From positions 124,001 to 188,000 of the forward strand of contig NZ_QTTN01000001.1 in the NCBI RefSeq assembly GCF_003386535.1: 64,000 nt of DNA, written 5' to 3'. The translations under genes were made by a program, and so were the position numbers. This DNA is from Paenibacillus taihuensis. GTDB taxonomy: Bacteria; Bacillota; Bacilli; Paenibacillales; Paenibacillaceae. The notes beneath the pieces are model-generated. The model searched no databases. It was not told where the DNA came from and worked only from the letters and a program-made list of their open reading frames with translations. Position 1 is the first letter of the stretch; each line of letters starts with the position of its first letter. Below, one piece after another: positions 27,510 through 37,528 of the stretch.

Positions 27510-27677
27510 GAAAGCGAGGCCCAGCACTAACCCCATCTCGCGAGCGCTTCTCTGCAAGCACAAACGTTCCACCTTCCGGGTGTCCAGAGGGTCGGTAGAC
27601 CCTTGGGGTCCCCCTAGGCGTAGGGGGATTTAGGGGGTACGTACCTTACATACTAAGTAAAAGGAGGCTGCTTTTAT

Positions 27678-28430
27678 ATGAGTTTTGCTGATCTTTCTGG
27701 TAAAATAGCGCTAGTCACGGGAGCATCCCGTGGAATTGGCCGCTCGATCGCCATCGCGCTCGCTGAAGCAGGCGCAGATGTTGCCATCAACTATTCCGGC
27801 AGCGAAGCAGCAGCAGCAGAAACCGCGCAACAGATTGAAGCGCTTGGACGCCGCTCGCTCGTGCTCAAGGCGAACGTCGGCAAAGCCGATGAATTCGATG
27901 GCATGGTGAAGCAGGTTGTCGAGACGTTTGGCGCCATCGATATTCTTGTGAATAATGCAGGCATTACGCGTGACAATCTAATCATGCGTATGAAAGAAGA
28001 AGAATTCGACCAAGTCATCGAGACGAATCTTAAAGGCGTATTCAACGGCATCAAAGCGGTAACGCGCCAAATGATGAAGCAGCGTTCAGGCCGCATCATT
28101 AATATTTCGTCCGTTGTAGGGGTGCTTGGCAATCCAGGGCAGGCTAACTACGTAGCAGCCAAAGCGGGCGTTATCGGCCTGACGAAGGCTTCTGCGCGCG
28201 AACTCGCTTCCCGCGGCATTACAGTCAACTGTGTAGCGCCTGGATTCATTCAGACGGACATGACTGACAAGCTGCCGCAGGAAACACGCGAGAAGCTTGC
28301 TGCGGACATTCCGCTTGCAAGACTAGGTAATCCTGAGGATATCGCAGCCGCTGTCCGCTTCTTGTCTTCAGGCGCTGCAGCCTATATGACAGGCCAAACC
28401 ATCCACGTCGATGGCGGCATGTACATGTAA
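27678..28430 (+). CDS. fabG: 3-oxoacyl-ACP reductase (FabG)
   Basis: A 250-residue NADPH-dependent short-chain dehydrogenase that reduces beta-ketoacyl-ACP. The cofactor motif TGASRGIG is at 14-21 and NNAG at 92-95. The catalytic Ser144/145, Tyr158 and Lys162 lie in [21 protein letters not shown]. The ATG follows AAGGAGGC. The C terminus [14 protein letters not shown] is typical of FabG. Confidence 0.95.
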   Translation: MSFADLSGKIALVTGASRGIGRSIAIALAEAGADVAINYSGSEAAAAETAQQIEALGRRSLVLKANVGKADEFDGMVKQVVETFGAIDILVNNAGITRDNLIMRMKEEEFDQVIETNLKGVFNGIKAVTRQMMKQRSGRIINISSVVGVLGNPGQANYVAAKAGVIGLTKASARELASRGITVNCVAPGFIQTDMTDKLPQETREKLAADIPLARLGNPEDIAAAVRFLSSGAAAYMTGQTIHVDGGMYM

Positions 28431-28514
28431 TTTTGCTAGCCTTTGCAATAGAAGTGGCCGAGTATGGCATTTTGCAATCAATTCTCGTATAATACCATGG
28501 AGGAGGTGAACCGG

Positions 28515-28751
28515 ATGTCCGATGTATATGATCGTGTAAAACGCATCGTTGTCGACCGCCTTGGCGTAGACGAGTCGGAAGTGTCTCTCGAGGCTTCGTT
28601 TAAAGAAGATCTTGGAGCAGACTCTCTTGATGTCGTAGAACTCGTCATGGAACTGGAAGATGAGTTCGATATGGAAATCTCTGATGAAGATGCAGAGAAA
28701 ATTACGAGTGTAGGGGAAGTTGTTAATTACATATCTTCTCTAGCTAAGTAA
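28515..28751 (+). CDS. acpP: acyl carrier protein
   Basis: A 78-residue acidic carrier. The phosphopantetheine attachment Ser37 is in [19 protein letters not shown] 28515 is preceded by GGAGGAGGTGAA, a very strong ribosome-binding site; the longer frame from 28464 is not likely. A TATAAT at about 28489 suggests an additional promoter, but no matching -35 was found. An inverted repeat follows at 28761. Confidence 0.96.
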   Translation: MSDVYDRVKRIVVDRLGVDESEVSLEASFKEDLGADSLDVVELVMELEDEFDMEISDEDAEKITSVGEVVNYISSLAK

Positions 28752-28760
28752 AGAGCTGTC

Positions 28761-28792
28761 AAGTCCCGCCCGTCAAAGCGGGACTTCTCTCC
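28761..28792 (+). terminator. weak terminator/stabilising hairpin after acpP
   Basis: AAGTCCCGC and GCGGGACTT form a 9-bp stem followed by CTCTCC rather than a T run. It probably attenuates or protects the acpP mRNA while allowing read-through into fabF. Confidence 0.5.
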
Positions 28793-28889
28793 ATATCTAT
28801 GGCATATGCCATCATGAAAGCTGTAAGCGCATTAGCGTTTTTATAGATATCGTTAACCAATAGTGGTTTCCAATCAGAGGTGAATCGTA

Positions 28890-30131
28890 ATGAAACAGAG
28901 AGTAGTCGTTACGGGCATGGGAGTTATGACTTCGCTCGGTTCCGATTTAAATACGTTTTGGAGCAATTTGATGGAAGGCAAATCCGGCGTTTCGCTGGTC
29001 GAAGCGTTTGACGTTTCGGAGTACCCGACACGAATTGCAGCAGAAATCAAAAACTTCAATCCGGAAGATTACAATATCGACAAGAAAGAAGCGCGCCGCA
29101 TGGACCGCTTCGTTCAATTCGCTGTTGTAGCGAGCCAGTTGGCCGTTAAGGACGCTTCGCTTGATATCGGTGCGAATGTCGATGCTGAGCGTGTCGGCGT
29201 TATGATCGGTTCTGGAATCGGCGGTCTAGGCACTTGGGAAGACCAGCACAATATTTTGCTGGAGAAAGGTCCTAAGCGTGTCAGCCCGTTCTTTATTCCG
29301 ATGATGATCGCGAACATGGCTTCCGGCCAAGTGTCGATGGCAACTGGCGCGAAAGGCCCGAACAGCACGGCTGTAACGGCTTGCGCGACAGGAACGCATT
29401 CCATCGGCGACTCGTTCAAAATGATTCAGCGCGGCGATGCAGACGTAATGATCTGCGGCGGTGCTGAAGCGACAATTCGTCCGACAGGCATGGCGGGCTT
29501 CTGCTCGATGCGTGCGATGTCGACGCGCAACGATGAGCCAGCGAAAGCGTCCCGTCCATTCGATATAGACCGTGACGGCTTCGTAATGGGCGAAGGCTCC
29601 GGCGTTCTTATTCTGGAATCGCTCGAGCATGCGCAGCAGCGCGGCGCTCATATTTACGCTGAGATCATCGGCTACGGCATGAGCGGTGATGCGCATCACA
29701 TGACAGAGCCAGATCCCGACGGCGCAGCGCGTTGTATGGTGAAAGCACTTCGTGACGGCGGCATCGAACCGACAGCGATCGACTACATCAATGCGCACGG
29801 AACTTCGACGCCGGTAGGCGACCTTTCCGAGACGACAGCGATCAAGAAGACGTTCGGCGAGCATGCATACAAGCTGGCAGTCAGCTCGACGAAGTCGATG
29901 ACAGGCCACTTGCTTGGCGCAGCTGGCGGCGTAGAAGCCGTTATCCTTGGCTTGACGCTCCAGAACGGCATCATCCCGCCGACGATTAACCTTGACAATC
30001 AAGATCCTGAGTGCGATCTGGATTATGTCCCTAACACACCGAGAGAAGCAGACGTGCAATACGCGTTGTCCAATTCGTTCGGTTTCGGCGGCCATAACGC
30101 TACGATCGTGATGAAACGTTATGAAGCATGA
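28890..30131 (+). CDS. fabF: beta-ketoacyl-ACP synthase II (FabF)
   Basis: The 413-residue elongating condensing enzyme. The nucleophile is Cys165 in [12 protein letters not shown]. The two catalytic histidines are in [11 protein letters not shown] and [12 protein letters not shown], and the C-terminal [14 protein letters not shown] is conserved. The ATG follows AGAGGTGAATC. It overlaps rnc by 11 bases. Presence in the fapR-acpP transcript is unlike B. subtilis, where fabHA-fabF form a separate unit. Confidence 0.95.
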   Translation: MKQRVVVTGMGVMTSLGSDLNTFWSNLMEGKSGVSLVEAFDVSEYPTRIAAEIKNFNPEDYNIDKKEARRMDRFVQFAVVASQLAVKDASLDIGANVDAERVGVMIGSGIGGLGTWEDQHNILLEKGPKRVSPFFIPMMIANMASGQVSMATGAKGPNSTAVTACATGTHSIGDSFKMIQRGDADVMICGGAEATIRPTGMAGFCSMRAMSTRNDEPAKASRPFDIDRDGFVMGEGSGVLILESLEHAQQRGAHIYAEIIGYGMSGDAHHMTEPDPDGAARCMVKALRDGGIEPTAIDYINAHGTSTPVGDLSETTAIKKTFGEHAYKLAVSSTKSMTGHLLGAAGGVEAVILGLTLQNGIIPPTINLDNQDPECDLDYVPNTPREADVQYALSNSFGFGGHNATIVMKRYEA

Positions 30132-30813
30132 TAAGTTTGAAGAGCTGCAGCAGCGTCTGCAGCTCCGATTTCATACGGTGCGCCTGCTGAAGCAGGCGTT
30201 TACCCATACCTCTTACGTGAACGAGCATCGGCAGAGCGCCATGGAGCATAACGAGCGGCTCGAGTTTCTGGGCGATGCGATTTTGCAGCTGACCGTCTCG
30301 GAATTTCTGTACCGCACGTTCCCGGAACGTCCGGAAGGTCAGTTAACCCGGATGAGAGCATCGATCGTCTGCGAGCCTTCGCTTGCGCGTTTCGCGGAAA
30401 TGCTCGACTTAGGTTCACATGTATTGCTCGGACGTGGCGAAGAACAGCTGGGCGGCCGGCAGCGGCCTGCATTGCTAGCTGACTTGTTCGAAGCGTTCAT
30501 TGGCGCGATTTATCTCGATCAAGGACTGGAGCCAGTGAGAGCTTTCCTCGCGACGCATATGTTCCCGCATATCGACAGCGACGGCGGCTTGCTCGTGAAG
30601 GATTTCAAATCGACGCTGCAAGAGAAAGCCCAGCATGCGAGCATGGGACCGATTGAGTACCGAATTACCGAAGAACGTGGCCCTGCACATGACCGCGAGT
30701 TCGTGGTGGAAGTGTACATCGGGGATACGTCTTACGGCTCTGGTGCCGGCAGGACGAAGAAAGAGGCTGAGCAGCAGGCTGCAGCGGAAGCTTGGAGAAA
30801 GCTTGCTCAGTAA
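30121..30813 (+). CDS. rnc: ribonuclease III
   Basis: A 230-residue dsRNA endonuclease that processes rRNA precursors and scRNA. The signature [13 protein letters not shown] holds the metal ligands, with a second acidic set in [17 protein letters not shown]. The C-terminal double-stranded RNA binding domain starts near residue 157 ([12 protein letters not shown] ... [18 protein letters not shown]). The ATG at 30121 lies within the fabF end. Confidence 0.95.
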   Translation: MKHDKFEELQQRLQLRFHTVRLLKQAFTHTSYVNEHRQSAMEHNERLEFLGDAILQLTVSEFLYRTFPERPEGQLTRMRASIVCEPSLARFAEMLDLGSHVLLGRGEEQLGGRQRPALLADLFEAFIGAIYLDQGLEPVRAFLATHMFPHIDSDGGLLVKDFKSTLQEKAQHASMGPIEYRITEERGPAHDREFVVEVYIGDTSYGSGAGRTKKEAEQQAAAEAWRKLAQ

Positions 30814-30978
30814 TAGGTTAGGCCAAAATTCTGGTGCCCATTTGGCAACCGGGATTTTTTGCGTTAAGAGGCCTTCTGCAAGCTTGAAATATGGCATATT
30901 TTCCGCATTGGAAAAGGTTTCACCGCATGTCCTTTTCCGGCAAGTATGGTACAATAGTCGTTGAGGTGAAGGTAAGCG

Positions 30979-33900
30979 ATGTTCCTGAAAAGGATAGAGT
31001 TAGCCGGGTTTAAGTCGTTTGCCGACAAGACGGAGCTGGAATTCGTCCGTGGCATTACGGCTGTTGTTGGGCCGAACGGCAGCGGCAAGAGCAATATCAG
31101 CGACAGCATCCGCTGGGTATTGGGTGAACAAAGCGCGAAGAGTCTTCGCGGCGGCAAGATGGAAGATATTATTTTTGCGGGCAGCGACGCGCGCAAAGCG
31201 GTGAATTTCGGCGAAGTTTCGCTTACGCTGGATAACTCCGACAATGCGTTGCCGCTTGATTTTAACGAGGTAACGGTCACTAGGCGCGTACATCGTAACG
31301 GCGACAGCGAATATTTGATCAACAAGCAGTCGTGCCGACTGAAAGATATAACGGAACTGTTCATGGATACGGGGATCGGTAAAGAAGCGTATTCCATTAT
31401 CGGACAAGGCCGAATTGAAGAGATTTTGAGTACGCGTTCGGAGGATCGGCGCGGTATCTTTGAAGAAGCATCAGGTATTGTGAAATACAAGTCGCGTAAA
31501 CGCGAAGCGCAGAAGAAGCTCGATGAGACCGAGACGAACCTATTGCGTATCCATGACTTGGTTACGGAGCTTGAGGACCAGGTTGAGCCTCTACGTGTGC
31601 AGTCGGAGAAGGCGATTCAGTACAAGCAGCTCCGCGAACAGCTGAAGCATGGCGAAATTTCGATGTATGTACATAACATTGAAACTGTGCACAAGACGTG
31701 GAATGAATCGAATGCGAAGATGGCGAAGCTGCAGGAAGAGCAGCTTGCGCTCTCGACAGTCGTCAGCAAGCATGATGCGGTGCTCGAGAAGGACCGCTTG
31801 AAGCTGCGGGAGCTTGAGGAGACGCTTGATCGTCTTCACGAGTCGATGCTGCAATACAGCGAAGAGTACGAGAAATGCGAAGGCTACGGCGAGGTGCTCA
31901 AGGAGCGTAAACGTAACTTGGAGCAGAATCGCGCGCAGCTTGAAGCGACGCTTACAGCTCAGAATGAACGCATTCAGGCGCTGACGAAGGAAGAAGCAGA
32001 GTTCCGCGGCAAGGCGGCCGCACTTGATAGCGATATTAACACGCTGCGGGCGAAGCTTGCGGAAGAGGAAGCACAGCTTCTCGGCACCGCTGCATCGGCT
32101 TCCGGAGATGCGGAAGAATCGCTCAAGGGCGAGCTGCTTGATGTGCTGAGCACAATGGCGCAGCTTCGCAATGAGATTCGCTATGCGACTCAGCAGGATG
32201 AAGCATTACAGCGCCGGATGGAACGACTCGGCGATGAGCATACGAAATGGCAGGAGCAGAACGACCGGCTGAAGGCCAGACGCGCCGAGCTGTCGCAGAA
32301 GCTCGAGACTACGCTTGCTGACATTAACAAGTTCCGTAACAAATACATTACGGAAGCGGAGCAGCTGCAGAACGGCCAGAAGCTGCTCGAAGAAGCAGGC
32401 GGCGCAGTCCGTAAGTGGGAGCAGAAGCTTGAGGCTCTAACTTCCCGACGGGATACGATGAAGGAAATGCAGGACGATCTCGACGGCTTTATGCAAGGCG
32501 TCCGTGAGATTTTGAAGAATTCCCGCCGTTCATCCGGCGGCGTTGAAGGCGTTCACGGCGCTGTCGCGGAGCTGATCCGCGTGCCGGAGAAGGTCGAGCT
32601 GGCAATCGAGACAGCGCTTGGCGGTGCGCTCCAGCACGTCGTTATGAACGATGAGCGATCAGCTCGCGCGGCGATTGCATTCTTGAAGTCCCGCCAGCTT
32701 GGACGAGCTACATTCTTGCCGCTCGATGTTATCCGCGGACGGAGTATTCCGGAGCATGACCGCAGAACAATTGCCGGTATGGAAGGCTTCGTCGGCGTAG
32801 CCGCTGAGCTCATCTCCTGCGATGCGAAATATGCGCAAATTGCCGAGAACTTGCTCGGTAACGTGCTTATCTCGGAAACGCTGGAGCATGCGAACCGAAT
32901 TGCGGCAAGATGCCAATACCGGTTCCGGGTCGTTACACTCGAAGGCGACGTTGTAAATGCCGGCGGTTCGATGACAGGCGGCAGCATTCAGAAGAAGGGT
33001 GCCAACCTGCTCGGCCGTACGCGTCAGATCGAGCAGCTCGATGAAGAGATTAAATCGACAGGGGAGCAGATTACGAAGCTTCGCGATAAGATTAGCGACC
33101 TTCGCAAGGAGCAATCGATTCGCAATCAGAATGTGGATGATTTGCGTGCGCAAGGCGAACAGCTGCGGATTGACGAGCAGCACCAGCGTGCTGAGCTTCA
33201 GCAACTCGAGAATGAACAGCGCCATCTCGATGAACAGGCGCAGCTGTTCCAAGCGGACAGCGCCGGCCATAAGTCGGAGAAGGATCAGCTGACTCAATCG
33301 GCGAAGGAAGCGGAAGTCCGTCTTGAACAACTGACCAAGGAAGAAGCGAGGCTGCAAGAAGAGATCCGCGTCGCGGAAGAACGCCGTAAAGCAGGCGAAT
33401 CGGCGAAGGAACAGCTGCAGGATCAGCTGACAGATCTTAAGATTGCCCTTGCGAAGACCGATCAGGAGAAAATGTCGTTCGAGGATCAGGCTACCCGAAT
33501 TCGCAGTGACATCGGTCGTGCGAAACAGGAGCTGTCCGGCTTGCGTGAGATGCTCGTACGCCAAGAGGAAGAGTCGTCCCAGCATGCAGCCGAGAGCGTG
33601 AAGCAGATCGAACAGCTGAACGGATTGAAGCTGAAGAAGGACACCTGCTCCGAGCAGACGGATTTGAAGCGCGCTGAGCGTTCAGAGCTTACTCGCGACT
33701 TGGAGCAAGGCGAGAGCGAGACGAAGGAGCAGCGCACGCAGCTGCGCAGCATCGAAGATCAGCTGCGTCAGATTGAGATCGCGGTCAACCGTCTCGACGT
33801 CGAGCTCGACAACTTGCTTCGCAAGCTAAGCGAGGAATATGAGCTTAGCTACGAGCTGGCGAAGGAACGCTATCCGGTTCCGGAAGACGTACTCGCTGCA

Positions 33901-34554
33901 CAGAACGAAGTGCGTGATCTGAAGCGCCGGATCTCGAGCCTTGGTGAAGTCAACCTTGGCGCAATCGACGAGTACGAGCGTGTGAAGGAGCGTTACACGT
34001 TCCTGAACGATCAGAAGAATGACCTGATCGAAGCGAAGACGACGCTGTATCAAGTTATCCGCGAGATGGACGACGAGATGAGCAAGCGGTTCCGCAGTAC
34101 ATTCGAGGCGATTCGAGGTCACTTTGTCGTCGTATTCTCGAAGCTGTTTGGCGGCGGCCGTGCGGATCTCATCATGATCGATCCGGACCGGGTTCTCGAC
34201 AGCGGTATCGATATCGTCGCCCAGCCTCCGGGCAAGAAGCTGCAGAACTTGCAGCTCCTCTCCGGCGGCGAGCGCGCACTGACGGCTATCGCGCTGCTGT
34301 TCGCGATTTTGCAGGTTAAGCCAGTACCGTTCTGCGTACTCGACGAGGTTGAAGCGGCGCTTGATGAAGCGAACGTTGCACGTTTTGCGCAGTATTTGCG
34401 CGAATTCTCGGAACTTACGCAGTTTATTGTCGTAACACACCGTAAGGGTACGATGGAGGAAGCCGATGTACTCTATGGGGTAACGATGGAGGAAGGCGGC
34501 GTATCGAAGCTCGTTTCAGTCCGGCTGGAGGACGAAGAAGCGGTATCTGCTTAA
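30979..34554 (+). CDS. smc: chromosome segregation SMC ATPase
   Basis: The 1191-residue condensin subunit. Walker A GPNGSGKSN is at 31-39 and the head is completed by the C-terminal signature LSGGERALTAIALLFAI. Walker B reads FCVLDEVEAALDEANV. Two long coiled coils flank the hinge (about 520-680; GVHGAVAEL ... GDVVNAGGSMTGGS). It forms a ring with ScpA/ScpB and organises the chromosome. The ATG follows GAGGTGAAGG. It keeps the conserved rnc-smc-ftsY order. Confidence 0.96.
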   Translation: MFLKRIELAGFKSFADKTELEFVRGITAVVGPNGSGKSNISDSIRWVLGEQSAKSLRGGKMEDIIFAGSDARKAVNFGEVSLTLDNSDNALPLDFNEVTVTRRVHRNGDSEYLINKQSCRLKDITELFMDTGIGKEAYSIIGQGRIEEILSTRSEDRRGIFEEASGIVKYKSRKREAQKKLDETETNLLRIHDLVTELEDQVEPLRVQSEKAIQYKQLREQLKHGEISMYVHNIETVHKTWNESNAKMAKLQEEQLALSTVVSKHDAVLEKDRLKLRELEETLDRLHESMLQYSEEYEKCEGYGEVLKERKRNLEQNRAQLEATLTAQNERIQALTKEEAEFRGKAAALDSDINTLRAKLAEEEAQLLGTAASASGDAEESLKGELLDVLSTMAQLRNEIRYATQQDEALQRRMERLGDEHTKWQEQNDRLKARRAELSQKLETTLADINKFRNKYITEAEQLQNGQKLLEEAGGAVRKWEQKLEALTSRRDTMKEMQDDLDGFMQGVREILKNSRRSSGGVEGVHGAVAELIRVPEKVELAIETALGGALQHVVMNDERSARAAIAFLKSRQLGRATFLPLDVIRGRSIPEHDRRTIAGMEGFVGVAAELISCDAKYAQIAENLLGNVLISETLEHANRIAARCQYRFRVVTLEGDVVNAGGSMTGGSIQKKGANLLGRTRQIEQLDEEIKSTGEQITKLRDKISDLRKEQSIRNQNVDDLRAQGEQLRIDEQHQRAELQQLENEQRHLDEQAQLFQADSAGHKSEKDQLTQSAKEAEVRLEQLTKEEARLQEEIRVAEERRKAGESAKEQLQDQLTDLKIALAKTDQEKMSFEDQATRIRSDIGRAKQELSGLREMLVRQEEESSQHAAESVKQIEQLNGLKLKKDTCSEQTDLKRAERSELTRDLEQGESETKEQRTQLRSIEDQLRQIEIAVNRLDVELDNLLRKLSEEYELSYELAKERYPVPEDVLAAQNEVRDLKRRISSLGEVNLGAIDEYERVKERYTFLNDQKNDLIEAKTTLYQVIREMDDEMSKRFRSTFEAIRGHFVVVFSKLFGGGRADLIMIDPDRVLDSGIDIVAQPPGKKLQNLQLLSGGERALTAIALLFAILQVKPVPFCVLDEVEAALDEANVARFAQYLREFSELTQFIVVTHRKGTMEEADVLYGVTMEEGGVSKLVSVRLEDEEAVSA

Positions 34555-34568
34555 AGGTTTTATGGAAG

Positions 34569-34612
34569 AGCCGGTGCTTATGGCCGCAATTTGCGCCAAA
34601 GCCCGGCTTTTG
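34569..34612 (+). terminator. weak intercistronic hairpin between smc and ftsY
   Basis: AGCCGG (34569-34574) and CCGGCT (34603-34608) form an outer stem followed by only three Ts, with an inner GGC/GCC pairing. Probably partial termination. Confidence 0.4.
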
Positions 34613-34637
34613 CAAGTAAAGGGACGGAGGTTAAGGG

Positions 34638-35639
34638 ATGAGTTTTTTCAAAAGGCTGAAAGAAAGCATTGCACAGAAGACCGAAGCGGTCACATCGAAG
34701 TTTAAGGAAGGCTTGACGAAGACGCGGACGGCGTTCGTCGGCAAGATCGAAGAGCTCATTACCCGCCGCAAGAAGATTGACGAAATGTTCTACGAAGAGC
34801 TGGAAGAAATTTTGATCGGCGCGGATGTCGGCGTAAACACAGTGATGGAACTCATTGATGATTTACGCGCAGAAGTGAAGAAGCGTAAAATCGAAAATGC
34901 TTCCGATCTTCAGCCGATTCTGTCCGAGAAGCTTGTTGATCTGCTTAAGGGCAATGCATCAACCGCATTGCGCATGGCCGATCAAGGCATGACGGTTATT
35001 TTGTTCGTTGGCGTTAACGGCGTAGGCAAGACGACGACGATCGGCAAGCTCGCGCACAAGTTCAAGAGTGAAGGCAAGAGCGTTCTGCTTGCGGCAGGCG
35101 ATACATTCCGTGCAGGCGCGATCGAGCAGCTGGAAGTATGGGGCAAGCGCGTCGGCGTTGACGTCATCAAACAAGAATCCGGCGCAGACCCGGCGGCTGT
35201 CATGTATGACGCAGTGCAAGCGGCGAAGCAGCGCGGCGTTGATGTACTGCTCTGCGATACTGCAGGCCGTCTGCAGAATAAGCACAACCTGATGGAAGAA
35301 TTGAACAAGATCTTCCGCGTCATCCAGCGTGAAGTACCGAGTGCTCCGCATGAAGTGTTGCTCGTCCTTGATGCAGCAACAGGTCAGAATGCACTTAGCC
35401 AAGCGAAGCTGTTCGGCGAGAAGAGCGGCGTAACCGGACTCGTCCTGACGAAGCTCGACGGTACGGCCAAAGGCGGTATTGTCATTGCCATCCGCAACGA
35501 AATGGATTTGCCGGTTAAGCTTGTCGGTCTAGGCGAGAAGATGGACGATCTGCAGGAGTTCGACTCCGAGCAATTCGTTCACGCGCTGTTCGGCGGACTG
35601 CTGGAAAGCGGAGAAGATGAGACGGAAACTGCCGATTAA
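34638..35639 (+). CDS. ftsY: signal recognition particle receptor FtsY
   Basis: The 333-residue SRP GTPase receptor at the membrane. The N-terminal helices (residues 1-110) belong to the N domain, with an amphipathic start FFKRLKESIAQKTEAVTSKF. GTPase motifs are GVNGVGKTTT (125-134), DTAGRLQN and TKLDGTAKGG. It lacks the long acidic A domain of E. coli FtsY, as in Bacillus. It receives Ffh-ribosome complexes for Sec translocation. Confidence 0.95.
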   Translation: MSFFKRLKESIAQKTEAVTSKFKEGLTKTRTAFVGKIEELITRRKKIDEMFYEELEEILIGADVGVNTVMELIDDLRAEVKKRKIENASDLQPILSEKLVDLLKGNASTALRMADQGMTVILFVGVNGVGKTTTIGKLAHKFKSEGKSVLLAAGDTFRAGAIEQLEVWGKRVGVDVIKQESGADPAAVMYDAVQAAKQRGVDVLLCDTAGRLQNKHNLMEELNKIFRVIQREVPSAPHEVLLVLDAATGQNALSQAKLFGEKSGVTGLVLTKLDGTAKGGIVIAIRNEMDLPVKLVGLGEKMDDLQEFDSEQFVHALFGGLLESGEDETETAD

Positions 35640-35671
35640 TTTCGAGTTTCGAGGGCGTCAACCTTTTTTAC

Positions 35672-35701
35672 TTGACAGTGTATTGTCGAATGCGCTATGA
35701 T
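35672..35701 (+). promoter_or_regulatory. sigma-A promoter before ylxM-ffh
   Basis: TTGACA (35672-35677) and TATGAT (35696-35701) have an 18-base spacer, 55 bases before the ylxM ATG. Confidence 0.6.
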
Positions 35702-35756
35702 AATCGTCGTGGAATTGGTGTAAAGGTAATAGCCTTGACGCAAAGGAGTGGCACGC

Positions 35757-36131
35757 ATGATTGTCCATGAATCTGACGCCCTGGCGAAGACAAACCGAAT
35801 CAATATGCTATTTGACTTCTACGAGAAGCTGCTGACTGAGAAGCAGCAGACGTTTCTTAAATATTATTTCCATGATGATTATACGCTCGGCGAAATTGCG
35901 GCTGAGTTCGATATTACGCGTCAAGCCGTTTATGAGCATGTTAAGCGTGCCGGAGCGGTTCTGGAGAGCTACGAGAGCAAGCTTGGCTTGCTGCGCAAGC
36001 ACACTGCAGCAGAGAACTGGCTGAGTAAGCTGGAGCTGCTTGCAGAGCAGACAGAACCGAATGAAGAGCTGCGCACGAAGCTTCAAGATATTGCCAGAGG
36101 ATTGCGCGAAGAAGTACATGGCACTACATAG
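35757..36131 (+). CDS. ylxM: YlxM family HTH protein, SRP accessory factor
   Basis: I take ATG 35757, 8-9 bases after AAAGGAG; the GTG at 35748 lies within that ribosome-binding site. The 124-residue protein has a sigma-70 region 4-like HTH (FHDDYTLGEIAAEFDITRQAVYEHVKRA), conserved in YlxM. YlxM is encoded next to ffh in most Gram-positives and has been reported to modulate SRP GTPase activity. Confidence 0.9.
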   Translation: MIVHESDALAKTNRINMLFDFYEKLLTEKQQTFLKYYFHDDYTLGEIAAEFDITRQAVYEHVKRAGAVLESYESKLGLLRKHTAAENWLSKLELLAEQTEPNEELRTKLQDIARGLREEVHGTT

Positions 36132-36154
36132 TTAGCAAATAGGAGGTGACGATC

Positions 36155-37528
36155 ATGGCATTTGAAGGATTGTCCAGCAGGCTGCAGAACGTATTCGGCA
36201 AGCTTCGCGGCAAAGGTAAAGTGTCCGAGGATGATGTTAACGAAGCGATGCGCGAGGTGCGGTTAGCCTTATTGGAAGCCGATGTTAACTTCAAGGTCGT
36301 CAAAGATTTCATCGCGAAGGTGAAGGAACAGGCCGTTGGAGCGGAAGTGATGAAGAGCTTCACTCCCGGCATGGTCGTCGTCGATATCGTAAATAAAGAG
36401 CTTACTGCCCTAATGGGCGGTACGCAGTCGAAGCTGGCCAAAGCGAACAAGCCGCCAACCGTTATTCTTATGGCTGGTTTGCAAGGTGCGGGTAAAACAA
36501 CCTCCACTGCTAAGCTCGCGAAGCTGCTCCTTAAGGACAAGCATAAGCCGCTTATGATCGCAGGCGATATTTATCGTCCGGCAGCGATTAAGCAGCTGCA
36601 AGTGCTCGGCGAGCAGATCGGCGTACCGGTGTTTACGCTTGGCGATCAAACATCGCCGGTCGACATTGCACGCGCTGGCCTACAGCATGCGAAGGACAAC
36701 GGTCATGATTATGTCATTATCGATACAGCGGGCCGTCTTCATATCGACGAAGCGCTCATGGAAGAGATTCGTCAAATCCATGACGTCACGAAGCCGGATG
36801 AAGTGCTCCTCGTTGTCGATGCGATGACGGGTCAAGAAGCGGTTAATGTTGCCCAAAGCTTCCATAGCCAGCTTGAGCTGACCGGTGTTATACTGACGAA
36901 GCTCGATGGTGACACTCGCGGCGGTGCGGCATTGTCCGTCAAAGCAGTAACAGGCTGCCCGATTAAATTCGCAGCAACTGGCGAGAAGATCGAACCGCTT
37001 GAACCGTTCCATCCGGAGCGGATGGCTTCCCGGATTCTTGGCATGGGCGATATGCTCTCCCTAATCGAGAAAGCCCATTCGACGATCGATGCGGAGAAAG
37101 CCGCAGAGATGGAACGCAAGATGCGCACGGCGGAATTCACGTTCGAAGATTTCCTTGAGCAGATGGAACAAGTTCGTAAGCTCGGACCGCTGGACCAGCT
37201 CCTCGACATGATGCCTGGCATGGGCAAAATGAAGGATATGAAGAACTTCAAGGTGGATGAGAAGCAGATTGGCCGCGTTGAAGCGATCGTGAAATCGATG
37301 ACGAAGGCCGAGAAGCAGAAGCCGGATATCTTGAACCACAGCAGACGCAAGCGTATCGCTGCGGGCAGCGGCACTTCGATTGCAGAAGTTAACCGTCTCA
37401 TCAAGCAGTTTGAAGACATGAAGAAAATGATGAAGCAGTTCTCCTCGATGATGGGCCCTAAAGGTCCTAAGGGCGGCATGAAAGGTCTTAAGAACATGCT
37501 GCCGAAGGGCATGAAGTTTCCTTTCTAA
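36155..37528 (+). CDS. ffh: signal recognition particle protein Ffh
   Basis: The 457-residue SRP54 homologue. ATG 36155 follows AGGAGGTGACG; the frame is open nine bases earlier. The N domain is helical (1-85) and the GTPase G1 motif is GLQGAGKTTS (108-117), followed by DTAGRLH and TKLDGDTRGG. The methionine-rich M domain (about 320-457) includes DMMPGMGKMKDMK and ends in Met/Lys/Gly-rich sequence. It binds scRNA and signal peptides. Confidence 0.96.
   Translation: MAFEGLSSRLQNVFGKLRGKGKVSEDDVNEAMREVRLALLEADVNFKVVKDFIAKVKEQAVGAEVMKSFTPGMVVVDIVNKELTALMGGTQSKLAKANKPPTVILMAGLQGAGKTTSTAKLAKLLLKDKHKPLMIAGDIYRPAAIKQLQVLGEQIGVPVFTLGDQTSPVDIARAGLQHAKDNGHDYVIIDTAGRLHIDEALMEEIRQIHDVTKPDEVLLVVDAMTGQEAVNVAQSFHSQLELTGVILTKLDGDTRGGAALSVKAVTGCPIKFAATGEKIEPLEPFHPERMASRILGMGDMLSLIEKAHSTIDAEKAAEMERKMRTAEFTFEDFLEQMEQVRKLGPLDQLLDMMPGMGKMKDMKNFKVDEKQIGRVEAIVKSMTKAEKQKPDILNHSRRKRIAAGSGTSIAEVNRLIKQFEDMKKMMKQFSSMMGPKGPKGGMKGLKNMLPKGMKFPF

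Larger units (their letters stand above)
27167..27677. other. 511-bp hairpin-rich spacer between fabD and fabG
   Basis: No ORF here has a ribosome-binding site. The spacer contains a perfect 27-bp tandem duplication, three dispersed copies of a GTGTCCCGC motif, and at least seven short perfect hairpins with 3-6-base loops. Examples are GTGCC-GGCA-GGCAC (27252), GTCGGCGG/CCGCCGAC (27292-27313), GGGTC-GGTA-GACCC (27589-27602) and CCCCCTA-GGCG-TAGGGGG (27610-27627). It lies inside an otherwise compact essential operon. It resembles REP-like intergenic mosaics; I do not recognise the family. The fabG ribosome-binding site (AAGGAGG) is at its end. Confidence 0.6.

Noticed and set aside
27632-27660. 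Second FapR box before fabG (GTACCT...TACTAA)
   Set aside because: The half sites are separated by four bases instead of two, and the outer bases do not match, so I do not count it as an operator.
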